In this document: positions 53,451-64,000 of the stretch, piece after piece | How positions within the stretch are numbered: position 1 is the first letter of the stretch | Layout of the letters: each line of letters begins with the position of its first letter | Assembly: GCA_021186555.1 (NCBI GenBank) | Contig: JAJKFL010000042.1 | Coordinates: 48,554,980-48,618,979 of the forward strand | DNA: 64,000 nucleotides | Reading direction: 5' to 3' | Source: Reticulitermes speratus | Taxonomy: Eukaryota > Arthropoda > Insecta > Blattodea > Rhinotermitidae | Program-made: the position numbers and the translations under genes | The notes under the pieces: model-generated | What the model saw: only the letters and a program-made list of their open reading frames with translations | Told to the model about the DNA's origin: nothing | Database searches by the model: none

Positions 53451-55200
53451 GTAATACAGATAGGAGGTTTTTGTAGTGCGTAATACAGATTGGGGGCTTT
53501 TGTAGTGTGTAATACAGATAGGTGGCTTTTGTAGTGTGTAATACAGACTGGGGGCTTTTGTAGTGCGTAATACAGATAGGGGGCTTTTGTAGTGCGTAAT
53601 ACAGATTGGGGGCTTTTGTAGTGCGTAATACAGATTGGGGGCTTTTGTAGTGTTTAATACAGATAGGGGGCTTTTGTAGTACGTAATACAGATACGGGGC
53701 TTTTGTAGTGCGTAACTACAGATTGGGGGCTTTTGTAGTGTGTAATACAGATAGGGGGCTTTTGTAGTGCGTAATACAGATTGGGGGCTTTTGTAGTGTG
53801 TAATACAGATAGGGGGCTTTTGTAGTGCGTAATACAGATAGGGGGCTTTTGTAGTGCGTAATACAGATAGGGGGCTTTTGTAGTGTGTAATACACATAGG
53901 GGGCTTTTGTAGTGCGTAATACAGATTGGGGGCTTTTGTAGTGTGTAATACAGATAGGGGGCTTTTGTAGTGTGTAATACAGATAGGGGGCTTTTGTAGT
54001 GCGTAATACAGATAGGGGGCTTTTGTAGTGCGTAATACAGATAGGGGGCTTTTGTAGTGTGTAATACAGATAGGGGGCTTTTGTAGTGTGTAATACAGAT
54101 AGGGGGCTTTTGTAGTGGTAATACAGATAGGGGGCTTTTGTAGTGCGTAATACAGATTGGGGGCTTTTGTAGTGTGTAATACAGATTGGGGGCTTTTGTA
54201 GTGTGTAATACAGATAGGGGGCTTTTGTAGTGTGTAAACGATAGGGGGCTTATGTAGTGCGTAACAGATGGGGCTTTTGTAGTGTGTAATACAGATAGGG
54301 GGCTTTTGTAGTGTGTAATACAGATAGGGGGCTTTTGTAGTGCGTAATACAGATTGGGGGCTTTTGTAGTGTGTAATACAGATAGGGGGCTTTTGTAGTG
54401 CGTAATACAGATAGGGGGCTTTTGTAGTGGTAATACAGATAGGGGGCTTTTGTAGTGCGTAATACAGATAGGGGGCTTTTGTAGTGCGTAATACAGATTG
54501 GGGGCTTTTGTAGTGTGTAATACAGATAGGGGGCTTTTGTAGTGCGTAATACAGATTGGGGGCTTCTGTAGTGTGTAATACAGATAGGGGGCTTTTGTAG
54601 TGTGTAATACAGATAGGGGGCTTCTGTAGTGTGTAATACAGATAGGGGGCTTTTGTAGTGTGTAATACAGACTGGGGGCTTTTGTAGTGCGTAATACAGA
54701 TAGGGGGCTTTTGTAGTGCGTAATACAGACTGGGGGCTTTTGTAGTGCGTAATACAGATAGGGGGCTTTTGTAGTGCGTAATACAGATAGGGGGCTTTTG
54801 TAGTGCGTAATACAGATAGGGGGCTTTTGTAGTGCGTAATACAGATAGGGGGCTTTTGTAGTGCGTAATACAGATAGGGGGCTTTTGTAGTGCGTAAGAC
54901 AGATAGGGGGCTTTTGTAGTGCGTAATACAGATAGGGGGCTTTTGTAGTGCGTAATACAGACTGGGGCTTTTGTAGTGCGTAATACAGATAGGGGGCTTT
55001 TGTAGTGCGTAATACAGATAGGGGGCTTTTGTAGTGCGTAATACAGATAGGGGGCTTTTGTAGTGCGTAATACAGATAGGGGGCTTTTGTAGTGCGTAAT
55101 ACAGATAGGGGGCTTTTGTAGTGCGTAAGACAGATAGGGGGCTTTTGTAGTGCGTAATACAGATAGGGGGCTTTTGTAGTGCGTAATACAGATAGGGGGC
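53450..55200. repeat. 30-bp minisatellite, about 58 units
   Basis: The unit is 'gtagtgcgtaatacagatag' plus 'ggggcttttg'. Variants (TGTGTAA for TGCGTAA, GATTGGGGG, GACTGGGGG) are mixed over the left two thirds, while 54.77-55.20 kb is nearly uniform GCGTAA/GATAGGGGG. Two units around 54235-54270 are shortened. On the minus strand it is open for several hundred codons as a 10-residue repeat, a by-product of the unit length. Confidence 0.97.
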
Positions 55201-55357
55201 ATTGCCCACCTATGCATAAATAATACAAGTTAATGCAACTGCAAACAACGCATTCACCAGTCACACGTATTTACACGTTTAATTCGGGGGGGGGGGGGTT
55301 CATGAATGGGCTAGTTAGCATAAGTTGGGCAATACTGTCTGAACAGCTGTAAAAAAG

Positions 55358-55547
55358 CAATCCCATTACAGGCCTAGACAGGCCCTTAGTGTTCCAGGAG
55401 GTTGAGGCTCCCAGATTTATAGACAGTCGGCACATGAAGGTGGTAAGGTTGTCAGCCCTACGCACCGGCCGCCTTTACCCCCCAGGAAATACTCCTGGTA
55501 CTCATTTCTGTTAGAGGCTGAGTCGACCACAGCGCCATAGTGTACCC
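55358..55547 (-). mobile_element. SINE family D, 3' part, minus strand
   Basis: Minus strand: 'gactcagcctctaacagaaa', 'ggcggccggtgcgtaggg', 'gattgtctataaatctggg' and 'gcctgtaatgggattgcttt' (reading from the right end). The head is lost. A 13-base G run lies to its left at 55286-55298. Confidence 0.82.
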
Positions 55548-55594
55548 CTTTCAATCAATTTGACGCTATCCCGCTGTGTATAAAGACTTACATA

Positions 55595-55965
55595 TGTAAC
55601 ACTACATATACCGTCTGACACAATCTGTATTTATCACTATTATTTTCAAACACTACATGTTTCGATCAAGCAGATCACCATCAGCTGTTTGTTTATACAA
55701 AAACATAAAACTCAATGTAAAAATGTAAAATTTTGGAACGTCTCACAAATGATATAACATATATATTACAATCGACTTGTAATTTGTATTTTGTTTCCAC
55801 GTCATTTGCGAGATTTCTCAAAATTTTACATTCTTACCTTGAGTTTTATGTTTTTGTGTAAACAAACAAGAGATGATGATCTGCTTGATCGAAACATGTA
55901 GCGTTTGAAAATAATAGTGATAAATACAGATTGTGTCAGACGGTATACGTAGTGTTACATATGTA
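55595..55965. mobile_element. Foldback element, AT-rich, with hammerhead-like halves
   Basis: Arms: 'acatatgtaacactacatat' and 'ccgtctgacacaatctgtat' against their complements ending near 55965. Minus half at 55651-55690: a 6-bp stem I (CAAACA/TGTTTG), CTGATGG, T, GATC...GATC, GAA, ACATGT, A. The plus half at 55866-55907 is more decayed. The loop contains a near-perfect 'catttgtgag' type inverted stretch. Confidence 0.75.
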
Positions 55966-56046
55966 CCCCTTTTTTGACTTAGTGTTATTTCTGTCAGGCT
56001 TCTTATGTACTCGTAATTTAAATTTGAAATCAATCTTCATATTATA

Positions 56047-56124
56047 CAGGGCATACACAAAAGAATGGTGCTGTTTTAATAGTGAACACTATTAAAACCG
56101 CAACATTATTTTGTGTATGCCCTG
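56047..56124. mobile_element. 78-bp hairpin element
   Basis: Same length and ends as the 10361 copy (C-type, 'cagggcatacacaaaagaat'), with two arm mismatches ('ggtgctgttt' and 'caacattattttg'), so slightly older. TA on both sides. Confidence 0.85.
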
Positions 56125-56139
56125 TATATATACCGTGCA

Positions 56140-56265
56140 TTCTAATAATTAATTAATTATGTTATTCCAACAAATGCACTACACTATTTTAGTGTTTACT
56201 TGTCCATGGACAAGAAAACACTAAAATAGTGTAGTGCATTTGTTGGAATAACATAATAATTTCAA
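56140..56265. mobile_element. Foldback element reduced to its outer arms
   Basis: Arms 'ccaacaaatgcactacacta' and complement are those of the 36877-37160 element, but the turn is 'cttgtccatggacaag': everything inside, including both hammerhead-like modules, is gone. It begins 16 bp after a hairpin element. Confidence 0.88.
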
Positions 56266-56544
56266 ATCAAGCATTGTACTGCTACACACAGCACTTCCTG
56301 TACTGCGCTGTGACAGTTAAAACCGTGTAAGGATACCTTCAACTTCTATCCCTGCCTTTTTGTGTAGCATCCTTGGCGTTTTTTGTTATATGTGCTTCAG
56401 GCCTCCATACTGCACTTAAGTTAAGCCACACGCCGCACAGTGTCGCTAGTTACCGCATCGTTTGCGAATAGCTTGACACTGTTGCTTGCTTCTTAACGAT
56501 ACTTGTCTCTTCTGCAGCTCAAATTTTAAGTTACGTATAACACT

Positions 56545-56778
56545 GATGGACGATCCAAGTGGCCGCTCGATTGCTGGGACTGCGGGTTCGAATCCCGCCA
56601 GAGGCATATATGTCTGTCTGTTGTGAGTGTTGTGTGTTGTCAGGTAGAGGTCTCTGTGACGGGCTGATCACTCGTCCAGAGGAGTCCTACCGAGTGTGTT
56701 GTGTCTAAAAAAGTGTGATCGTGAAGCCTCGATAGTGAGGCCCTGGCCCACTAGGGGCTGTCGAGCCATTCAGAAAAA
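56545..56778 (+). mobile_element. SINE family B, A-box region deleted
   Basis: 'gacgatccaagtggccgctc' joins directly to 'gattgctgggactgcgggtt', skipping 'gcggtctaaggcgtgggtct'. B box and body intact; tail of 15 or more A. Confidence 0.85.
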
Positions 56779-56779
56779 A

Positions 56780-57525
56780 AAAAAAAAATACATGACTAAG
56801 AGTTAACAGTTCCTCTACTTGGCTGACAGTATTTCCTAACTTATTGTAAATTCACTTACACTTGTAACTTATCCTTCTAACATGGCCGTTAGCCGCTGTC
56901 TGGCTTATGATAAACTGCATTACCTTGATGAACAACCTTGACAATACTTAGCTGGCAACATTTACAGTTTGTTAGGAACTTAACAAATGAAACATGAAGA
57001 CGTATTGGAGCGTAAAGGTACAGCTCCACACATTCTTAAGCACCGCACTAAATAAAGGTCTGACGCTATAATCTCAGGGATTGACATCGTTTAACACTTA
57101 AAAAAAAAACACCTGGAGGTGGGTGGTTAGCTTCGTACCCCGGCCGCTGTACCCCCGGTACGCATTGGATGGTTCTGGGTGTAGTCACAGCATACAACAT
57201 CTGAGCCGCGAATTTCCCATCAATTTCCCTTCCAATGAATGCAGCAGCGGCTCATATCCCTTGGCTCAACATTTCGTCTTCCCAGAACTTTCTGTTTGTC
57301 TTGTTCTCGGCTCCAAACTTCAAAGGGTTAGCGTAACGTAACGTAACGTAACGTAACGCCAACACACGAGCTGACGTTGCATTTAGCGCGTTTCATGTGC
57401 TGTACAGCTGAATTTGTCATATATGGATGTGCGTCAGTGTGCAGACGTAAGCACTGTCTACACTGCAACAGCACACCCCAACACTTATCATGCAGTTTGT
57501 AACTTAAAAATAGATGACCCTCTTG
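56780..57525. other. Interval with SINE relic and a GTAAC microsatellite
   Basis: Minus-strand SINE-A-like traces at about 57000-57180 ('gtaccccggccgctgtaccc'). A five-unit (CGTAA)n repeat at about 57332-57358. A 72-residue frame at 57123 begins in the relic and is not called. Confidence 0.4.
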
Positions 57526-57530
57526 CTACT

Positions 57531-57816
57531 CAGTGGGCCGCGATAGCTCAGTCGGTATAGCGACTCGCTACGAGCTGGACAGTCCGGGGATCGAATCTCG
57601 GTGGAGGCGAGATTTTCAGCACCAGTCCAGACCCGCCCTGGGGACCACTCAGCTTCCTGTACAATGGGTACCGGGTCATTCCCGGGGGTAAAGCGACCGG
57701 GGCGTGGAGTTGACCACCCACCCTCATCTAGTGCCAGGGTTAAAGAAAGAGTAGAGCTATACCTCTACTCCCCCTCTGGGCCTTCATGGCCTGTTCTAGG
57801 GTGACCTTTACCTTTA
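57531..57816 (+). mobile_element. SINE family A, full length, with target duplication
   Basis: 'gatagctcagtcggtatagc' and 'agtccggggatcgaatctcg' head, complete body, 'ttacctttacc' tail. CCTCTTGCTACT (57519-57530) and CCTCTTGCTGCT (57817-57828) form a 12-bp target duplication with one difference. Confidence 0.88.
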
Positions 57817-57829
57817 CCTCTTGCTGCTA

Positions 57830-59130
57830 ACCACATCGTCTTCTAAAGCCAAATTTACCGTAAATTTCGTGTTTCGTGTATATGTGCCACATTAACGCAC
57901 TCCGTGGCACGTTTCCCTTTACAAGCTGACAGTCGTTCAGCGACTCAACATAACCACTCCCAGACCCGAAGCGTATTCATTTAATTCATTATTCATCCAT
58001 CCACTGCTGACGACAGGATGGGCAAGCCGGTACAAATTACCGGGGTCCAGCGGTCCGAAATGGGGCCCGGGGCCCGACTATGTTGCATATATTTTTATCT
58101 TGCTCTGTACCACTGTCTGTCTACTGTACAAACTAACCCTTTCAGACCAAACCCACGTCACTCTACAACTGTGAGTCTTTATGATTTTGTGTAAATATAT
58201 TTGGCCGGTGTGCCCTTGCTGAGGGGGGGGGGGGGGCAAAAGAGTTTTTCACCGCGGCCCGAACCACCGTTCGGCGGCCCTGCTTCCATCTATGTCTAGG
58301 TCCCCCAACAGCTCCTTTGGCTTCAAGTTTTTCGACTGTAAATGAATGTCTCATACAATTACTGTGTGCTAATACGTCACAACGTCCTTGGTACGACATC
58401 TGAGCATGACACAACCGAAACGTAACTGTGACGTCAACAACTGATATTTACATTTATTCTTCACAGGGTTAAACCAAACTGGTGTGACGTAACATTAATT
58501 TGGTACCGTTTCATAACGTGAGAGCAGTGCCGGCCTTAGCAAGCGCGGGGCCCTAAAAGTTACTGTGCAGAACAAAATAAAAACGAACATTTTGGTACAC
58601 TAACGTTAGGATGAAAAATTAAATGGTCCGTAACTATAATTTGTAAAAATTACTAATGTGCGAATCCCCCATCAGCGCGGGGCCCGATTGCGTCAAATCG
58701 CTCCAATCGGCCTAAAGCCGGCCCTGCGTGGGAGAAAACGAATACTTTAGAAGTACCAGTCCCTATATATGTGTTCAACCCTCCAAAGACTAACACAACA
58801 ATGCGGAAGTACTTGTCTGTCCAATGCCCCTTCGATATCCGAAAGAGCACTGCTTGGTTTGAATGTTTCCAGGTTTCGCCCGCTTGTCCTTATGGTAATA
58901 GTAGTGTTAAAATGGAAAATGAATAGGGTGTACTAGCCGAATGATACTCACACGGGAAAGCCGAAGTACTCGGAGATAAACCTGTCCCAATGCCACTTCG
59001 TCCATCACAAATCCGGACTTTTAAATTCCGTACATGCTGCCGGCTGCGGTACACCGTACGGTCGTGAGTGCACTTACGGCCGTGTAAATGTGGGCAGTGG
59101 TTGGATTGTGACGTTGTTGGAGGGTTAAAC
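57830..59130. other. Intergenic stretch without recognisable gene
   Basis: A 14-base G run at 58223-58236. The sequences around 58045-58080 ('aaatggggcccggggcccga') and 58535-58730 ('gccggccttagcaagcgcgg', 'cggcctaaagccggccctgc') have the look of hAT-type ends with CAGxGCCGGCC, but a pair with an 8-bp duplication was not confirmed. Short frames only. Confidence 0.35.
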
Positions 59131-59141
59131 ACTGAGATTAA

Positions 59142-60019
59142 CCTGAATTAAAGATACAGCTCGTACCGCGCAGTAAACACACTCCGTCTCAGTTATACAA
59201 ACCAGTCAGTTAATGCTGTACAGTGAAATAATCGCTGTTTGTTCTGAGATCCACACAAAACACATAAATACAGTCCGTACCGCGCAGTAAACACACTCCG
59301 TCTCAGTTATACAAACCAGTCAGTTAATGCTGTACAGTGAAATAATCGCTGTTTGTTCAGAGATCCACACAAAACATATAAATACAGACCGTACCGCGCA
59401 GTAAACACACTCCGTCTCAGTTATACAAACTAGTCAGTTAATGCTGTACAGTGAAATAATCACTGTTTGTTCAGAGATCCACACAAAACATATAAATACA
59501 GTCCGTACCGCGCAGTAAACACACTCCGTCTCAGTTATACAAACCAGTCAGTTAATGTTGTACAGTGAAATAATCGCTGTTTGTTCTGAGATCCACACAA
59601 AACACATAAATACAGTCCGTACCGCGCAGTAAACACACTCCGTCTCAGTTATACAAACCAGTCAGTTAATGCTGTTCAGTGAAATAATCAGTTTGTTCTG
59701 AGATCCACACAAAACACATAAATACAGTCGTACCGCGCAGTAAACACACTCGTCTCGTTATACAAACCATCGTTATGCTGTAGAGTGAATAATCGCTGTT
59801 TGTCTGAGATCCACACAAAACACATAAATACAGTCCGTACCGCGCAGTAAACACATCCGTCTCAGTTATACAAACCAGTCAGTTAATGCTGTTCAGTGAA
59901 ATAATCACTGTTTGTTCTGAGATCCACACAAAACACATAAATACACTGTGTGGGCAGAACGCAGACTTGTTGAATGTTAAACGTGGTGGTACGTATAGTA
60001 ACCATTGGGCTTTAAAGGG
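59142..60019 (-). mobile_element. piggyBac-like MITE with 7-unit 114-bp array, TTAA-bounded
   Basis: Bounded by TTAA at 59138-59141 and 60020-60023, the right end reading 'gggctttaaaggg' then TTAA. Inside are about seven inverse 114-bp units. Units around 59690-59790 have lost several single bases ('acactcgtctcgttatac'), more than elsewhere. The left terminal CCC/TTTAAAG is altered to 'cctgaattaaag'. Confidence 0.8.
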
Positions 60020-60029
60020 TTAAACTTGG

Positions 60030-60805
60030 TCAGTACAACAAGATCTGTTGGCACAATCAGTGTCAACTAGCGCTAGTGCCAACTGACCAGTCACCATATT
60101 GTAGTACACCGCTGCTCCTTCGTTGAACATAAAAGCTCTGCTGATCTGCAAAAGTCAGCGACCTTATCCTGTTGGTGGGAGAGACAGAGAGAGAGAGAGC
60201 TGGCAACGTGTGCTCACAGCGTGTGGCCAACGGCACATTCAGTTCGAACTGTGCAGCACTGTAGGCAATGAACATTCACATGGTTCAAAATTACGGAAGA
60301 ATTAGTGTGAGTGAAATGTGCGACTAGAAAAGTTTTGGTGGCATTTTGAAATTCTGCCCCCCCCCCCCTATCATAATTCCAGCCGGTAACAAATGACGGA
60401 GGTTTGTGTGACCGTACCGAACATTAGGTATTTTTTGTTTAAAGTCACGTGAGCCGTGTGAAACCTCTAATTCATCCAAATAACATTTACCACAAAAAAA
60501 AATCACTGCCTCCTAGAAAACACTGCAGCTTCATGACCAACATTGAGTGGTCAGTGCTGCTCAGTGTGTTATACCAAGCAAACACAATCTGTGGACAATC
60601 TTAATTACATCCTTACACCAGCTCTCATTGACAAGCTGACAGTTCCTCAAACTAGTCAAATTTTATGGAACCGAAGGTTCACAACCGCATTCACAACAGC
60701 CTGCCCTAAGCCAGATGAATCCAGCCCACGCCCTCCTATCATTTCTTTAAGAACCACTTTAATATTATCCTCCCTTCTTCGCCTAGGTCTTCCGAGTGCT
60801 CTCTT
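60030..60805. other. Unassigned interval
   Basis: GA run at 60180-60200, C run at 60357-60368. A frame of 137 residues from 60543 runs into the SINE and is not a gene. Confidence 0.3.
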
Positions 60806-60811
60806 TCATTC

Positions 60812-61064
60812 TACGAGCTGGACGGTCCGGGGATCGAACCCCGATGGGGGCGAGATTTTCTGCACCCGTCCAGACCGGCCCTGGGGCCTATCCAGCATCC
60901 TATACAATGGGTACCGGGTCATTCCCGGGGGTAAAGCAGCCGAGGCGTGGCGTTGACCACCCACCCGCATCTAGCGCCGAGGTTAAAGAATGAGTAGAGC
61001 TATACCTCTACTCCCCCTCTGGGCCCTCATGGCCTGTTACAGGGTGACCTTTACCTTTACCTTA
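60812..61064 (+). mobile_element. SINE family A, 5'-truncated
   Basis: Starts at 'tacgagctggacggtccggg', so it lacks the A box but keeps the B box 'ggggatcgaaccccg'. The body is full and ends 'tttacctttacc'. Confidence 0.87.
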
Positions 61065-61069
61065 CCCCA

Positions 61070-61530
61070 CCTAAACCCTGTAATGCAGTGTACCCTAACT
61101 TTTCTTCGATAGAGAAATCCATAAACCAATTCTTTCATATCCCGACGAACCCCTGCCTTTAAAACACTATAGGCAAGAAATCAAAAGACGAAGTTGGTTA
61201 GCGCAGAAATTAACTCCATTACCGCCAACTGCCGATAAAAAAAAATTGTCACTTTTTATGGATATTTGGAATTTTTCGCGGTATTTCAAAATTTTTATTC
61301 GCTTATTCCATGATTTCTCTCCGGAATCGTGACTGGGATACGCTGCCGTATGCATATCTCGTCTCCCTAAAAACGCGTCGCACGCCCTGCCCACCGTATC
61401 CTCCTTGATTTTCCCAGCCCAATATTTGCTACACCGCACTAATCAAACAGCTGCTACTTACACAACTTTCTGCACCATCCTGTTACTGCGTTTGCGCACA
61501 ATGCTGAGTTTCACCAAAGACAAGAGCATG
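61070..61530. other. Unassigned interval
   Basis: A minus frame of 90 residues (61167-61439) has no recognisable domain. Nothing else seen. Confidence 0.3.
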
Positions 61531-61537
61531 TGATATA

Positions 61538-61615
61538 CAGGGCATACACAAAAGAATGGTGCGATGTTAATAGTGAACATTATTAAAACCGCACCATTCT
61601 TTTGTGTATGCCCTG
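61538..61615. mobile_element. 78-bp hairpin element
   Basis: C-type copy with a few arm mismatches ('gcgatgttaatag', 'aacattattaaaa'). TA on both sides, same 78-bp length as the others. Confidence 0.85.
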
Positions 61616-62119
61616 TATATAGCTACCGCTACTGTCCCTGAAGAAATTAGAAAATATGGAGAATTTGGAACACGTAACAAGCAATTCACATTTCCTAGAC
61701 TTTTTATAATCAGACAGTTCCTGAAACTTTTCAGGTGATAAGATAGATCCACTTACAGGCACTGACCGCCATAATCCCTAGTCTGTGAATACAATCGATC
61801 ACGCGTACTGATAAGAACGGCTCGCCACTCTCGAGTGATAAGCACTCTTCTAAGAAATAGGGGAAAATTGATTTAAGAGCGTTTCTAGAAATGATTAGTG
61901 ACGTAACTTTTAAGAACTCGTGAATTATATTACAGCGGTACGGCGTGGGTTGGAACTTTGGATCGTTGCGCTTCCTGCTATGGAATAGGCTACGTGATTG
62001 TACAGTCTGAGCAACAAGCAACGAATACCAAATATCAAGCCGTAATTTTTTTTGCAATACGGTGCTATTCATTACGTGTACAATATATACCCGAGAATCC
62101 AGAAATATTTTAATATTAA

Positions 62120-62858
62120 CCCAGTGGTTACTATATGTACCACCAGGTTTAACATTCAAGAATTCTACGTTCTGCCCACACGTGTATTTATATGTTTTGT
62201 GTGGATCTAGAACAAACAGCGATTATTTCACTGTACAGCATTAACTGACTGGTTTGTATAACTGAGACGGAGTGTGTTTACTGCGCGGTACGGACTGTAT
62301 TTATGTGTTTTGTGTGGATCTAGAACAAACAGCGATTATTTCACTGTACAAATAACAGTTAACAACAGTGTTTACTCGGTTAGACTGTATTATGTTTGTG
62401 GATCTCAACACAGATTATTTCACTGTAACTTATGACTGTTTGTATAACGAGACGGAGTGTGTTTACTGCGCGGTACGGACTGTATTTATGTGTTTTGTGT
62501 GGATCTCAGAACAAACAGCGATTATTTCACTGTAACAGCATTAACTAACTGGTTTGTATAACTGAGACGGAGTGTGTTTACTGCGCGGTACGGACTGTAT
62601 TTATGTACAATGTATATTAACACTTTAAAGCCCAGTGGTTACTATATGTACCACCACGTTTAACATTCAACAATTCTACGTTCTGCCCACACAGTGTATT
62701 TATGTGTTTTGTGTGGATCTCAGAACAAACAGCGATTATTTCACTGTACAGCATCAACTGACTGGTTTTTGTAACAAGAAGGGATGTGTTTACTGCGCGG
62801 TACGACGGGGTCTTTAAATATAATTCAGATTAACAATCGTCTTTAAAGCGTCGGGGTA
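62120..62858 (+). mobile_element. piggyBac-like MITE pair with decayed 114-bp units
   Basis: TTAA at 62116-62119 then CCCAGTGG (the TTTAAAG part is missing); a second left end 'cactttaaagcccagtgg' at about 62622. Units at 62340-62460 have lost many bases. The right end near 62858 reads 'aatcgtctttaaag', matching the 34244 and 47650 ends. Confidence 0.7.
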
Positions 62859-62969
62859 ATTTCTAATTCCATTCATGTACTACCATATGTGTCGCTTTCA
62901 TACAAGAAAATTCATTGTTCAGTGTCAGAAAAACTAAGCGGTAACAGATAAACTTCGGCTTCGTCACTA

Positions 62970-64000
62970 TCATTCCACCAATGCTCCATACTCATTCATA
63001 CATCTACCACCAACGCTGTATAATGTTCTCTCCTTCCAGTACTTCAGTTTCCCCCTGTCAGTATCATTCCACCAATGCTCCATACTCATTCATACATCTA
63101 CCAACAACGCTGTATAATGTTTCTCTCCCAGTACTTCAGTTTCCCCTGTCAGTATCATTCCACCAATGCTCCATACTCATTCACACATCTACCACAACGC
63201 TGTATACTGTTTCTCTCCCAGTACTTCACTTTCCCCTGTCAGTATCATTCCACCAATGCTCCATACTCATTCACACATCTACCAACAACGCTGTATAATG
63301 TTTCTCTCCCAGTACTTCAGTTTCCCCTGTCAGTATCATTCCACCAATGCTCCATACTCATTCACACATCTACCACAACGCTGTATAATGTTTCTCTCCC
63401 AGTACTTCAGTTTCCCCTGTCAGTATCATTCCACCAATGCTCCATACTCATTCACACATCTACCACAACGCTGTATAATGTTTCTCTCCCAGTACTTCAG
63501 TTTCCCCTGTCAGTATCATTCCACAATGCTCCATACTCATTCAACATCTACCACAACGCTGTATAATGTTTCTCTCCCAGTACTTCAGTTTTCCCCTGTC
63601 AGTATCATCCCAACAATGCTCCATACTCATTCATACATCTACCACCAACGCTGTATAATGTTTCTCTCCCAGTACTTCAGTTTTCCCCTGTCAGTATCAT
63701 TCCACCAATGCTCCATACTCATTCATACATCTACCACCAACGCTGTATAATGTTTCTCTCCCAGTACTTCAGTTTTCCCCTGTCAGTATCATTCCCACAA
63801 TGCTCCATACTACATTCATACATCTACCACACCAAACGTTTCTGTATAATGTTTCTCTCCTCCCAGTACTTCAGTTTCTCCCTGTCAGTATCATTCCACC
63901 AATGCTCCATACTCATTCATACATCTACCACCAACGCTGTATAATGTTTCTCTCCCAGTACTTCAGTTTTCCCCTGTCAGTATCATCCCAACCAATGCTC
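62970..64000. repeat. About 92-bp satellite array running off the window
   Basis: About eleven units contain 'gtcagtatcattccaccaat', 'gctccatactcattcataca' and 'cgctgtataatgtttctctc'. Units vary by 1-3 bp, so reading frames shift between units. The array continues past 64000. Confidence 0.95.

Noticed and set aside
53424-55264. Very long minus-strand frames (up to about 600 codons) with a YYALQKPPICITHYKSP-type repeat
   Set aside because: They lie entirely in a 30-bp array; unit length is a multiple of three and stops are absent by chance, with several frames open at once.
57332-57358. Telomere-type repeat
   Set aside because: The CGTAA repeat is five units long and is not the insect TTAGG motif.
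1-64000. Retrovirus, LTR element or Polinton relics
   Set aside because: No paired long terminal repeats, and no protease, integrase, capsid, envelope or protein-primed polymerase motifs were recognised; inverted repeats here are MITE or foldback ends.

Overview
The window is non-coding, repeat-dominated eukaryotic (insect) DNA holding one recognisable host gene. The kind of transposon relics suggests a cockroach or close relative: a non-LTR retrotransposon C-terminus of a type I associate with Blattodea such as Periplaneta, at least five tRNA-derived SINE families, and piggyBac-, PIF/Harbinger-, pogo- and hAT-type DNA elements. The organism call is inference from memory of repeat families. 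No rRNA, true tRNA gene, CRISPR array, telomere repeat or bacterial-style operon is seen, and no retroviral, LTR or Polinton element was recognised.

The host gene lies on the minus strand at about 18.14-19.45 kb. It encodes a suppressor of cytokine signalling (SOCS2/CISH type): a long low-complexity N-terminus, an SH2 domain and a C-terminal SOCS box. The SH2 and SOCS-box parts are in different frames, offset by one base next to a G run.

Around it the DNA is a mosaic. 0-9 kb: LINE remnants carrying nested SINEs, short tandem arrays, a pogo/Tigger-like element and a PIF/Harbinger element inserted in a LINE tail with a TAA duplication. 9-17 kb: 78-bp hairpin elements, a SINE and homopolymer runs. 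19.6-31 kb: foldback elements, the first large 114-bp array, a 134-bp array and two hAT elements with exact 8-bp target duplications. 31-41 kb: nested SINE/LINE composites, more 114-bp arrays, more foldbacks and a fivefold tandem hairpin array. 41-64 kb: large minisatellites (33, 31, 37, 30 and about 92 bp units), more SINEs and more 114-bp arrays.

The most interesting signal is a structural RNA-like module found again and again at the inner edges of foldback elements. It consists of CTGANGA, a hairpin, GAAA, a short self-complementary stem, an unpaired A/T/C and a closing stem. All helices are kept while their sequence differs between families. This fits the known hammerhead ribozyme variants with a diminished, palindromic stem III that act as dimers and accompany Penelope-like retroelements, except that every copy here has one extra pyrimidine before stem II. 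A second theme is that several unrelated DNA-transposon families carry internal minisatellite expansions.
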